From contig CAKVHV010000002.1 of assembly GCA_934754475.1 (NCBI GenBank), positions 1-64,000 of the forward strand: a stretch of DNA of 64,000 nucleotides. The letters run 5' to 3'. Shown piece after piece: positions 7,917 to 15,381 of this stretch. Both the position numbers and the translations under genes were made by a program. Position 1 is the first letter of the stretch, and each line of letters begins with the position of its first letter. This DNA comes from an uncultured Clostridia bacterium (GTDB lineage: Bacteria; Bacillota; Clostridia; Christensenellales; UBA1242). A model generated the notes under the pieces. It was given only the letters and a program-made list of their open reading frames with translations, was not told the origin of the DNA and made no database searches.

Positions 7917-10475
7917 CTATTCACTTCTTAAACAAATAACTGGGTCTTTTTTGGAAGCAATTCTTGCTGGAACTGTTCCTGCAATTGTTGTAAGTACTGT
8001 ACTTACTCCAACCAAAATAAGTGCATGTGTAAATTTGAGTGTTGCCATATTTGTTGTAATTGTTCCACCTGCAATTGCCTTAATAATTGCACTAAGCGGA
8101 ATTGTTAGAACCCAACTAAGAGTTACACCCAAAATCCCCGCAAAGAGACCAATTAAAATTGTTTCACTATTGAATATTCTCGAAATATCTTTCTTTCTAG
8201 CACCAATACTTCTTAAAACACCTATTTCTTTGGTTCTTTCAATTACAGAAGTATAAGTAATTATTCCTATCATTACAGACGATACAACAAGCGAAATCCC
8301 CGCAAATGCTATTAGCACATAAGAAACAATATTTACAAGCGAGCCAAGAGTGGTTGTCAAAAATCCAGTTGTATCCGAATAGACAATCTTTTCGCTATCT
8401 TTTTCAACCGAAGAATTATACTCATCTATTAATGAAATAATCCTATCTTTTGCATCAAAATTTTTAGGATAAAACTTAATACTTACTGGAATACTGCTAA
8501 TTCCAATTTGTTGCATAGCAACATCAAAAGCATCATCATTTGACAAAGTATATCCATATTGTAGATTTAAAAAGTTATTGATTTGTGCAACATCAGAAAA
8601 ACCTTCTGTAGGCAAAATTCTTTGTAGTTCTGTAACTGACAAAACGTAGTTATCATAAAAAGCAAGTGAATCTTTGTTTGCCAATTGTTTCCTAGCAATT
8701 AGTGAATTTCTGCAGTTATTTGCATAAAAATTATCAAAACTAGAAATATATGCAAGCCCCGAACTAAGAATTTCACTTGTAGCATCTTCTTTGATTCTAA
8801 CTATTCCCGAAATTTTGAGTGTAACCGAAGCATTTTGATAAGCATTATATAATTCAACTTGGTCAGTTATATCTAGTTTGTCAAATTTGGTTATACTATC
8901 AAACTCACTACTGTCTGCAGTGTAATAATCGTCATTAAATAAAACTTTGTATTCTTTGTTGCAAATATCTTCAAAGGAAATATTTTCATATTCTCCAAGT
9001 TCATTTTTTGTAGGCTTAAGTCCAATATTTTCAAGAACACTATCCGAAATTTTATTTCCCTTGCCAATTACCAAAACCATTTCGTTTGAATAACCTTCAG
9101 CATTATTTTTAGGAAGTGTGCCATAGACCAAATCATATTGTTCCATAACAAAATCCATGTTTTGATTAATAGGATAAATCGTGCTACTAATATCTCCCGA
9201 CATAATACTAGTTGAATTTTGTCTTTGGATAAACTGATACTTTCCATCGTCATTTTTAGCAAGCAATTTAACTGGAATATAATAGTTATAGTCAATCATA
9301 TTAATACTTGGATTATGACTATTGGCATCATTCTTTTCAAATTCTTTTACCTTTTCAACAAAACCACTAGTTAAATTGTTGTAATGTCCATAAGCCATAA
9401 GTCTTAGATTTGGATTGTATGGAACAACCACATCTCCACTTACGTCTTCGCTATCGTCATCCGCCCTTTCAAAACTAGAAAACTTGTTCATATCCACACT
9501 TATTGCCGAAATAGTAATAGGATAATTTCCAAGAGCGTCAGATTGAACTTTGTTTATGTAGTTATTCATTCCAGTCGAAACCGCAAGAACTAGCGCTATG
9601 CCAATTATTCCAATTGAACCCGCCAAACTTTCAATAAATGTTTTCCCACGTTTTGACCAAAGATTTTTTAGAGATAATCCAAAAGCAGTTCCATAACTCA
9701 TCGAAGTTTTAATTTTATTCTTCTTTTTTCGTGCAGATTCTCTATCTAAACTTTTGTTTACACTAATCGCATCTGACGAAATCTCTTGGTCGTCAGGATT
9801 GTACGGGTCAGTATCCCCAGTTAGTTCCCCATCCAAAATATTAATAATTCTTGTAGAATATGTTTTTGCAAGTTCTTCGTTATGTGTAACCATAATAATC
9901 AAATACTTGCTAGAAATTTTTTTGAGTAAATCCATAACTTGAACACTTGTTTCGCTATCCAAAGCGCCAGTAGGCTCATCTGCAAGAATTATTTTTGGCT
10001 CATTTACAATAGCCCTAGCAATAGCAACTCTTTGCATTTGACCACCAGAAAGTTGATTTGGTCGTTTTTTCATTTGGTTTTCAAGCCCAACTTCTTTAAG
10101 TGCCTTTATTGCTCTTTTTCGCTTTTCAGTTTTGCTAATACCAGCAATACTAAGTGCCAATTCTACATTTTCAAGAATACTTAAATGCCCTATCAAATTA
10201 TATGACTGAAATATAAACCCAATATAGTGATTTCTATAAGCATCCCAATCTCTATCCTTGTATTCCTTGGTCGAAACACCATTAATAACAATATCTCCCG
10301 AAGTATATTTATCTAGCCCGCCAATAATATTAAGCATTGTAGTTTTTCCACATCCTGATGGACCTAAAATAGAAACAAATTCGTTATTTCTAAAGTTTAT
10401 ACTTACATTTTTGAGTGCATGAACTTCGTTTTCACCCGATAAATAATTTTTTGTAATATTTTTAATTTGAATCAT
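7917..10475 (-). CDS. MacB/FtsX-type ABC transporter, fused ATPase and permease
   Basis: 852 residues. The N-terminal ATPase has Walker A 'GPSGCGKTT', signature 'LSGGQMQR', Walker B 'IILADEPTG' and the H-loop 'MVTHNEE'. A membrane segment at about 280-300 is followed by a large extracytoplasmic domain (about 310-700) and three C-terminal helices of the FtsX type. Such type VII mechanotransmission systems mediate peptide or antibiotic resistance, lipoprotein handling or sensing. The start is taken at the ATG at 10475, because the GGGGGAT ribosome site lies between it and the alternative ATG at 10487. The following GNAT genes suggest a resistance-type operon (inference). Confidence 0.88.
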   Translation of the reverse strand: MIQIKNITKNYLSGENEVHALKNVSINFRNNEFVSILGPSGCGKTTMLNIIGGLDKYTSGDIVINGVSTKEYKDRDWDAYRNHYIGFIFQSYNLIGHLSILENVELALSIAGISKTEKRKRAIKALKEVGLENQMKKRPNQLSGGQMQRVAIARAIVNEPKIILADEPTGALDSETSVQVMDLLKKISSKYLIIMVTHNEELAKTYSTRIINILDGELTGDTDPYNPDDQEISSDAISVNKSLDRESARKKKNKIKTSMSYGTAFGLSLKNLWSKRGKTFIESLAGSIGIIGIALVLAVSTGMNNYINKVQSDALGNYPITISAISVDMNKFSSFERADDDSEDVSGDVVVPYNPNLRLMAYGHYNNLTSGFVEKVKEFEKNDANSHNPSINMIDYNYYIPVKLLAKNDDGKYQFIQRQNSTSIMSGDISSTIYPINQNMDFVMEQYDLVYGTLPKNNAEGYSNEMVLVIGKGNKISDSVLENIGLKPTKNELGEYENISFEDICNKEYKVLFNDDYYTADSSEFDSITKFDKLDITDQVELYNAYQNASVTLKISGIVRIKEDATSEILSSGLAYISSFDNFYANNCRNSLIARKQLANKDSLAFYDNYVLSVTELQRILPTEGFSDVAQINNFLNLQYGYTLSNDDAFDVAMQQIGISSIPVSIKFYPKNFDAKDRIISLIDEYNSSVEKDSEKIVYSDTTGFLTTTLGSLVNIVSYVLIAFAGISLVVSSVMIGIITYTSVIERTKEIGVLRSIGARKKDISRIFNSETILIGLFAGILGVTLSWVLTIPLSAIIKAIAGGTITTNMATLKFTHALILVGVSTVLTTIAGTVPARIASKKDPVICLRSE

Positions 10476-10698
10476 ATTATCCCCCATAAGATAATTGTAT
10501 TATATCACAAAACATTTTAAATTTAAATAAAAAACCACCTTATATTTATAATTTATTCTTCACATTATTAAATGTGTTGATTAAATAAACATAATCATCA
10601 CACACAAGTCCAGTTGCACAAAAAAAGATACCTATAAGGCATCATTTTGGTGCGGATAAATGGATGTGTATTAAGGAGACACATTGTCGACGTCAATT

Positions 10699-10741
10699 CT
10701 CGGGTGGCAGACATGTTCCATGGCTGACGAGTTCCCGAGTA
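10699..10741 (-). repeat. 43-bp hairpin core, copy 1
   Basis: Identical base for base to 12970-13012. Outer arms CTCGGG/CCCGAG; inner arms CAGCCATG/CATGTCTG around a GAA loop. Confidence 0.85.
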
Positions 10742-10810
10742 CAATGCACGGAAGTGCTGGTAAGTCTCTCTTGAGACTTGTGTGCATTGCACACTCAAAT
10801 CCAGTTGCAC

Positions 10811-10835
10811 AAAAAAAGATACCTATAAGGTATCA
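10811..10835 (-). terminator. terminator of tRNA-Leu(GAG)
   Basis: GATACC/GGTATC hairpin followed by a T run on the minus strand. A near copy sits at 10620-10644. Confidence 0.75.
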
Positions 10836-10838
10836 TTT

Positions 10839-10922
10839 TGGTGCGGATAACTGGATTTGAACCAGCACGGGTCTCCCCACAAACACCTCAAGCTTGCGCG
10901 TCTGCCATTCCGCCATATCCGC
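10839..10922 (-). tRNA. tRNA-Leu (anticodon GAG)
   Basis: 84 nt with encoded CCA. Acceptor GCGGATA pairs with TATCCGC. The class II long variable arm is present. Anticodon loop TTGAGGT sits between CAAGC and GTTTG; T-loop TTCAAAT. It reads CUC/CUU codons. Promoter at 10946-10974. Confidence 0.93.
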
Positions 10923-10945
10923 ATATTAACTTTGTTAACTTGGTT

Positions 10946-10974
10946 ATTGTATCACAAAAGTATTGGTAATGCAA
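10946..10974 (-). promoter_or_regulatory. promoter of tRNA-Leu(GAG)
   Basis: Minus strand: TTGCAT (10969-10974), 17-bp spacer, TACAAT (10946-10951). Confidence 0.55.
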
Positions 10975-11049
10975 TAATTTTGAAATACTATATTAATTTT
11001 TTTAAATAAAACATCCATATTGAATACGCAAATTTTATTAAATTAGGTC

Positions 11050-11078
11050 TTGAAATTAAAAATTTAATATGATATAAT
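11050..11078 (+). promoter_or_regulatory. sigma-A type promoter
   Basis: TTGAAA (11050-11055), 17-bp spacer, TATAAT (11073-11078), 33 bp ahead of the gene at 11112. Confidence 0.65.
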
Positions 11079-11111
11079 CTTAATCGTATAAATCAATATA
11101 GGTGGTATATT

Positions 11112-11996
11112 ATGAAATTTTTAGATTTTTTAAAAAAGAAAAACGAAATGCAGAAAGCTGACGATGTAGCCAGCACAACAAATAATCAGGAACCAAAATC
11201 TGTGAATACACAAGCTGTTGTTGATGATTTCCAAGACATACTTGAACAAGAATCTTTAAGATTTTTCCCAGAAACCGGAATTTGGTTTAGTGGTTGTTTT
11301 TCGAGACCTAATGATGTAGCATACGCATATCTTCCTTGCCATTTGAGAGATAATCTTTGGTTAAGCAAATTAATGCAGCAAAATCTTAGCGAAATTGGTG
11401 TTAATATTCCTTTAAATAAAATTAGGAAATTTGTTTCTACATCAGAAAATTTCCAAGAATTAAGACATGCTTATGAACTCAAGATTGTCAAGTGGCAAAT
11501 TGACTTTATAAAAAATGGTGGAGAAAATTGGGTTGCTCCAAAAGGATATGACGAAGCATCTTTGTTATTTGGTGAAAATATTGACAAAATTATTCGTGGT
11601 GGAGTATCAAGAACTTTGCAATCAATTGGAATGAATTATGATGTAATCGAAGAAGGACTTGAAAAGTATTCAGATGAGTGGAGACCAAGTAGTATGATGC
11701 TTGGATTTAAAAACAAGTTTGAAAAACCTATGTTTTTGGATATTTCTCCAGAACCAGCTAGTTGGGAACATAGACAGAACTGGTTAGCAAACAGAGAATA
11801 TAAATATTATCTTGAACATAAAGATTCCGTAGACAAGTATGGTACACCAACTTCAGCCATGAAAATGACACCAGAAGAACATAGAGAATTAATTTCAATA
11901 CTTAACAAACAAAATAATGACAGATTGGAATATATTAATGAACTAAAGAAGAATAGTGGTAGAGATTCTAAAGAATTTCATCAACCATGGAAATAA
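11112..11996 (+). CDS. hypothetical cytoplasmic protein
   Basis: 294 residues, no signal peptide or membrane segment. The N-terminus is basic (KFLDFLKKKNE), followed by a polar linker to about 40. The main body is rich in Trp ('WFSGCFSRPND', 'WEHRQNWLANREY') and ends in charged helices. No family recognised. It has a consensus promoter (11050-11078), an AGGTGG ribosome site and its own terminator, so it is a monocistronic, apparently well-expressed gene. Confidence 0.75.
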   Translation: MKFLDFLKKKNEMQKADDVASTTNNQEPKSVNTQAVVDDFQDILEQESLRFFPETGIWFSGCFSRPNDVAYAYLPCHLRDNLWLSKLMQQNLSEIGVNIPLNKIRKFVSTSENFQELRHAYELKIVKWQIDFIKNGGENWVAPKGYDEASLLFGENIDKIIRGGVSRTLQSIGMNYDVIEEGLEKYSDEWRPSSMMLGFKNKFEKPMFLDISPEPASWEHRQNWLANREYKYYLEHKDSVDKYGTPTSAMKMTPEEHRELISILNKQNNDRLEYINELKKNSGRDSKEFHQPWK

Positions 11997-12005
11997 TTAT
12001 CAAAT

Positions 12006-12036
12006 AATAGGTTACTAGTGTGGCCTATTTTTTTGT
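12006..12036 (+). terminator. terminator of the gene at 11112
   Basis: AATAGG/CCTATT arms followed by a T run. Confidence 0.6.
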
Positions 12037-12073
12037 ATACCAAAAATAAAAATAAAAAATTTAAAAAAAATTG

Positions 12074-12102
12074 TTGACAACGATACCAATAGATGATATT
12101 AT
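12074..12102 (+). promoter_or_regulatory. promoter of the six-tRNA cluster
   Basis: TTGACA (12074-12079), 17-bp spacer, TATTAT (12097-12102), 34 bp before tRNA-Gly. Confidence 0.7.
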
Positions 12103-12136
12103 TATAATGCGTTTTGCAAAAATTAGATATAAATGT

Positions 12137-12210
12137 GCGGGTGTAGCTCAATGGTAGAGCCCCAGCCTTCCAAGCTGGTTGCGTGGGTCCGATTCCCATC
12201 ACCCGCTCCA
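12137..12210 (+). tRNA. tRNA-Gly (anticodon TCC)
   Basis: 74 nt with CCA. Acceptor GCGGGTG pairs with CACCCGC; anticodon loop CTTCCAA between CCAGC and GCTGG. Confidence 0.95.
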
Positions 12211-12231
12211 TTCACTAAAATAGTGAGTTGT

Positions 12232-12308
12232 GCGCCAGTAGCTCAGCTGGATAGAGCACCGCCCTTCTAAGGCGGGTGTCAGGGGTTCGAATCCCTTCTG
12301 GCGTACCA
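12232..12308 (+). tRNA. tRNA-Arg (anticodon TCT)
   Basis: 77 nt with CCA. Acceptor GCGCCAG pairs with CTGGCGT; anticodon TCT inside CTTCTAA. Confidence 0.95.
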
Positions 12309-12330
12309 TATTTATTTTTTATAAATATAT

Positions 12331-12407
12331 GGTGGATATAGTTCAGTTGGTAGAGCGCCAGATTGTGGCTCTGGAAGTCGTGGGTTCGAGTCCCACTATT
12401 CACCCCA
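12331..12407 (+). tRNA. tRNA-His (anticodon GTG)
   Basis: 77 nt including the extra 5' G (G-1) facing discriminator C, as expected for tRNA-His. Anticodon loop TTGTGGC between CCAGA and TCTGG. CCA encoded. Confidence 0.95.
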
Positions 12408-12420
12408 TTTAATTTTATAT

Positions 12421-12495
12421 TGGGGTATAGCCAAGTGGTAAGGCACGAGACTTTGACTCTCGCATCCGTAGGTTCAAATCCTGCTACCCCAGCCA
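12421..12495 (+). tRNA. tRNA-Gln (anticodon TTG)
   Basis: 75 nt with CCA. Acceptor TGGGGTA pairs with TACCCCA; anticodon loop CTTTGAC between CGAGA and TCTCG. Confidence 0.95.
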
Positions 12496-12500
12496 ATATT

Positions 12501-12670
12501 TAATTTCTCTTAACTCGTACAACTAAATATGGCCTATTAGCTCAGTAGGCGCGACGCGTTAATAAATTTTGCCAGTGGCAAGATTTTAGCCAAAGCGGGA
12601 GACACTTTAGGTGTCGACGGAAGAGTTTACTCTACCTACGCTCACTAGCAACTCTGACTGATAGTTTATA
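12501..12670 (+). repeat. 170-bp unit duplicating the 5' flank and first 19 nt of tRNA-Lys
   Basis: 12501-12549 nearly matches 12671-12718 and includes the first 19 bases of the tRNA-Lys gene (GGCCTATTAGCTCAGTAGG). The first copy breaks off in the D arm and runs into about 120 bp of hairpin-rich sequence (TTGCC/GGCAA; GACAC/GTGTC). The string GGAGACAC then TGTCGACG also occurs in the tRNA-Leu unit at about 10676-10692, which links the two. Confidence 0.65.
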
Positions 12671-12699
12671 TAATTCCCTTAACTCGTACAACTTAATAT

Positions 12700-12775
12700 G
12701 GCCTATTAGCTCAGTAGGTAGAGCACATGACTTTTAATCATGGTGTCCCGCGTTCGAATCGCGGATAGGTCACCA
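12700..12775 (+). tRNA. tRNA-Lys (anticodon TTT)
   Basis: 76 nt with CCA. Acceptor GGCCTAT pairs with ATAGGTC; anticodon loop CTTTTAA between CATGA and TCATG. Confidence 0.95.
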
Positions 12776-12778
12776 CTT

Positions 12779-12861
12779 GCGGATGTGGCGAAATTGGCAG
12801 ACGCACCAGACTTAGGATCTGGCGGGAAACCATGGGGGTTCAAGTCCTCTCATCCGCACCA
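12779..12861 (+). tRNA. tRNA-Leu (anticodon TAG)
   Basis: 83 nt with CCA, class II variable arm. Anticodon loop CTTAGGA between CCAGA and TCTGG. Its last 21 bases are repeated exactly at 13037-13057. Confidence 0.95.
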
Positions 12862-12862
12862 A

Positions 12863-12890
12863 AAAATGCACCATTTACGGTGCTTTTTTG
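12863..12890 (+). terminator. terminator of the tRNA cluster
   Basis: TGCACC/GGTGC hairpin plus T run; copied at 13059-13087. Confidence 0.75.
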
Positions 12891-12969
12891 TTTCTTTATT
12901 CGCGTCCTTTAGTGCTTGACAGCACTTTGATTATTGCATAATCAGAACCCCCACTTTCCATGGGGAAGG

Positions 12970-13012
12970 TACTCGGGAACTCGTCAGCCATGGAACATGT
13001 CTGCCACCCGAG
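12970..13012 (+). repeat. 43-bp hairpin core, copy 2
   Basis: Identical to the minus-strand core at 10699-10741. Same orientation relative to its tRNA. Confidence 0.85.
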
Positions 13013-13057
13013 ATATATTCCTTTCAGGCATATAGACAAGTCCTCTCATCCGCACCA

Positions 13058-13255
13058 AAAAATGCACCTTTTACGGTGCTTTTTTGTTTCTTCATTCGCG
13101 TCCTTTAGTGCTTGTCAGCACTTTGATTATTGCATAATCAGAACCCCCACTTCCATGGGGAAGGTACTCGGGAACTCGTCAGGCATGATACATGCCTGCC
13201 ACCCGAGATATATTCTTTTCAGTCATATAAACAAGACTCTTCTCCCTACATTACA
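13058..13255 (+). mobile_element. tRNA-Leu-associated miniature unit, copy 2 (tandem)
   Basis: A second, slightly diverged unit directly following copy 1: terminator, spacer, core (13165-13207). It ends in a degraded version of the tRNA 3' end near 13232-13252. In this core the inner stem is perfect (CAGGCATG/CATGCCTG), where copy 1 has one mismatch. Confidence 0.65.
13165..13207 (+). repeat. 43-bp hairpin core, copy 3
   Basis: Four differences from the other cores, all in the inner hairpin, which becomes perfectly paired; the outer CTCGGG/CCCGAG arms are unchanged. Confidence 0.85.
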
Positions 13256-13283
13256 AAATGAAACAAATAATTTTCAAAACCTA

Positions 13284-13312
13284 TTGAAATTAGATAATTT
13301 GTATGATAAAAT
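13284..13312 (+). promoter_or_regulatory. sigma-A type promoter
   Basis: TTGAAA (13284-13289), 17-bp spacer, TAAAAT (13307-13312), 28 bp before the ATG at 13341. Confidence 0.6.
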
Positions 13313-13340
13313 ACTCAAAGAAAAAACTTGGGGGAAAATT

Positions 13341-13616
13341 ATGACAAAAGACTTAAAAGATTATTTGATAGAAAATTACAGAAAGAAAGGAAACACTGCA
13401 CAAAGAAGTCTACAAAGTTTACGTGACGAGTTAAAGCAACTAAAAAATTTAGACAAAACACTTAAGTTTAATGATACTGAACTTGCAATCATTAATAATT
13501 CTGACGATTACCTTAAAAATGCTTTAGACCAATTAGCTTTGGCTATGCTTTGTATTTCTAATATTCAAAATATATCTGATTACTCTGACGAACAAGATAA
13601 CGAACTAATCAAATAA
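13341..13616 (+). CDS. small hypothetical protein
   Basis: 91 residues, acidic-basic mixed, helical. 'LKDYLIENYRKKGNTAQRSLQSLRDELKQL' looks like a coiled helix. No family recognised. The start is set at the ATG at 13341 behind TTGGGGGA and a consensus promoter. The frame stays open upstream to 12960, but that stretch runs through the repeat units and is not expected to be coding. It abuts the convergent phosphodiesterase gene, with no gap at 13616/13617. Confidence 0.65.
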   Translation: MTKDLKDYLIENYRKKGNTAQRSLQSLRDELKQLKNLDKTLKFNDTELAIINNSDDYLKNALDQLALAMLCISNIQNISDYSDEQDNELIK

Positions 13617-14090
13617 TTAATTTAAATTAATATAAATCGGCTTTATGTCGATTTTTTTGTTGTCATCTATATTTATTTCAAGCATTTGGCACATCCCATT
13701 GGGTCTTTTTTGGAATGTTCCCGGATTAGCAATTATTATATCTTCAAATTTTTCAATCAAAGGCATATGAGTATGTCCAAAAAGTACAATGTCCGCTCTT
13801 TCTTCCCTACCCTTTGCCTTAAGTAGGTTTATTCCGGACTTAGCCGAGTATTTGTGTCCATGAGTCATAAATATTAGCACACCATTTGCATTAAATAGCC
13901 TTTCAATCGGTTCATCCGAAAAATAATCACAATTGCCAGATACAGCCATAACATTATCTAAATAAACATAATTTCCCAAATCTCTAAGTCCGTCGCCAAG
14001 AAAGATTAAATAATCAAACTTAAGGGTTTCAAATACTTTTTTTATGCCATCAACATTTCCATGACTATCCGAAAGAACTAATATTTTCAA
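13617..14090 (-). CDS. YfcE/MJ0936-type metallophosphoesterase
   Basis: 157 residues. All calcineurin-like motifs are present in order: 'LSDSHGN', 'FLGDG', 'SGNCD', 'THGHK' and 'FGHTHMP'. The family hydrolyses phosphodiesters with two metal ions; the physiological substrate is usually unknown. The start is a TTG at 14090: AGGAG sits 7 nt before it, and the protein then begins with the conserved first strand (KILVLSDSH). A longer reading to 14123 has no ribosome site. It is convergent with the small gene at 13341. Confidence 0.88.
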   Translation of the reverse strand: MKILVLSDSHGNVDGIKKVFETLKFDYLIFLGDGLRDLGNYVYLDNVMAVSGNCDYFSDEPIERLFNANGVLIFMTHGHKYSAKSGINLLKAKGREERADIVLFGHTHMPLIEKFEDIIIANPGTFQKRPNGMCQMLEINIDDNKKIDIKPIYINLN

Positions 14091-14227
14091 TCTTTTTCTC
14101 CTAAATATATTGATTTTTTGCAATTTGTATATTAAAATATATATAATAAATACATGTTTTGTAAATATGTTAATACAAATTTAGATTTTTAACAAATAAA
14201 TACAAAAGAATTTAAAAAGGAGTTTAT

Positions 14228-15118
14228 ATGGCTACAAATATTTCAAGAGTAATTTCCAGTTGTCGAAAAAAACCCGAACTTAGCCATTTACTTACGTCAT
14301 GCGACAAAAAATTTAGTTCATATGGTTTTGGAACTAATATGCCTGTACCAAACCAATGTCTCAAAACTGCAACAAAAAAGAATGGACAACCCGTTAAACT
14401 TTGCATTAATAAAAATGCAGGGCTTGTACTAGATATGATTAGAAATTTAGCTCAAGAAAAATCCACATATAGACTAGAGAATAACAAAAAAGACACGCCT
14501 ATTGAGTTTGTTTGCATGGGATATTTAAATAAATCCGGAAATATAGTTATTGATAACATCGTTATTCCGTCTCTTCAAGAACTTTGTGATAACTCCCAAG
14601 ATATTGAAGATGCCAAAGAAAAGTTATTTAAATATGTAGCAAAAAAAGAAGCAAATATAGACCTTCTTTGTACATATTTTGATTATATGCGAGACAATGT
14701 TTATCCTGCTAAGGAAAAATTTGGTCTAATGCCAATTGCATTACTTGGCACTACCAAGCCACTAGTTTCTTATAATGACAAAACCGAAAATTGTCCTAGA
14801 CTTGGCGAGATTGCAAAATCTGTTGTTCCCGGAGATGCTGAATTTAGAACACCTTTCATATCCGGACTACTCTGCGTTACTCCTAAGACAATTAAACAAA
14901 CACCAAATGGTCAAGAACTTCAAGACGGAAGTTTGGAATGTATAGTTACAACCTATGAAAAACTTAAAAATAATTATGTAAAGCCTAACAACATGCTAAA
15001 TATTGTTTCTTGTGAAAGAATTACTCCACAAGATACCATTGCAACAGTTCCAATTTCTTGTTCGCATCAACCTTTGGAAAATCTCCCAAGAATCACTGGA
15101 AATCACCAAAAATATTAA
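14228..15118 (+). CDS. hypothetical protein
   Basis: 296 residues, cytoplasmic by composition, with ten or more Cys spread along it. The stretch 'FVCMGYLNKSGNIVIDNIVIP' looks like a pair of beta strands; a resemblance to JAB-type folds was considered but no metal motif is visible. No family recognised. AAGGAG precedes the ATG, and a strong terminator follows (15140-15201), so it is single-gene. Confidence 0.7.
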   Translation: MATNISRVISSCRKKPELSHLLTSCDKKFSSYGFGTNMPVPNQCLKTATKKNGQPVKLCINKNAGLVLDMIRNLAQEKSTYRLENNKKDTPIEFVCMGYLNKSGNIVIDNIVIPSLQELCDNSQDIEDAKEKLFKYVAKKEANIDLLCTYFDYMRDNVYPAKEKFGLMPIALLGTTKPLVSYNDKTENCPRLGEIAKSVVPGDAEFRTPFISGLLCVTPKTIKQTPNGQELQDGSLECIVTTYEKLKNNYVKPNNMLNIVSCERITPQDTIATVPISCSHQPLENLPRITGNHQKY

Positions 15119-15139
15119 TTTATTTTTAATATACAACAA

Positions 15140-15201
15140 AAACAACCCAAACATATTCTATTCCACTATTGGACTTAGATAGTTGTTTGGGTTATTTTTT
15201 T
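15140..15201 (+). terminator. terminator with 30-nt loop
   Basis: Perfect 10-bp arms AACCCAAACA/TGTTTGGGTT, a 30-nt loop that can pair partly, then a T run. Confidence 0.7.
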
Positions 15202-15381
15202 AGTTATAATATATAAATTATTTGTAGTTTAAAACAAATATTTAAATAAAATTTTTTAACCACTAACGATTACTAAAGCCTATAATACTTTTTGCAACTA
15301 CTTGGCAAAACAAAATTATTTTAGAAATACTATAAGAATCATTACATTATTTACATTTTGCCATTTCGAAAAATATTTCGT

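Larger units (their letters stand above)
10598..10838 (-). mobile_element. tRNA-Leu-associated miniature unit (class with 43-bp core)
   Basis: Read on the minus strand from the end of tRNA-Leu(GAG): a terminator, then a spacer with inverted repeats, then the 43-bp core (10699-10741), and then a second copy of the tRNA 3' end (10648-10664, 16 of 17 matches to 10839-10855). After that comes a second terminator copy (10598-10647). The unit bounded by the two tRNA ends is 191 bp. It has no open frame with a ribosome site. The layout matches that at 12862-13057 beside another tRNA-Leu. Confidence 0.7.
12862..13057 (+). mobile_element. tRNA-Leu-associated miniature unit, copy 1
   Basis: 196 bp between the end of tRNA-Leu(TAG) and an exact 21-bp copy of that tRNA's 3' end (13037-13057). 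It holds a terminator (12863-12890), a spacer, and the 43-bp core (12970-13012). It has no credible gene. The organisation resembles an integrated element flanked by attachment-site repeats, but no recombinase is present in the window. Confidence 0.7.

Noticed and set aside
10598..10810. Minus-strand open frame downstream of tRNA-Leu(GAG)
   Set aside because: It lies within the miniature element and its terminators, with no ribosome site.
12215..12496. Minus-strand open frame over the tRNA genes
   Set aside because: It is entirely made of reverse-complemented tRNA sequence, a common false gene.
12960..13340. Upstream extension of the small gene at 13341 as coding
   Set aside because: The frame is open but runs through the hairpin core and tRNA-end copies; the ribosome site and promoter lie just before 13341.
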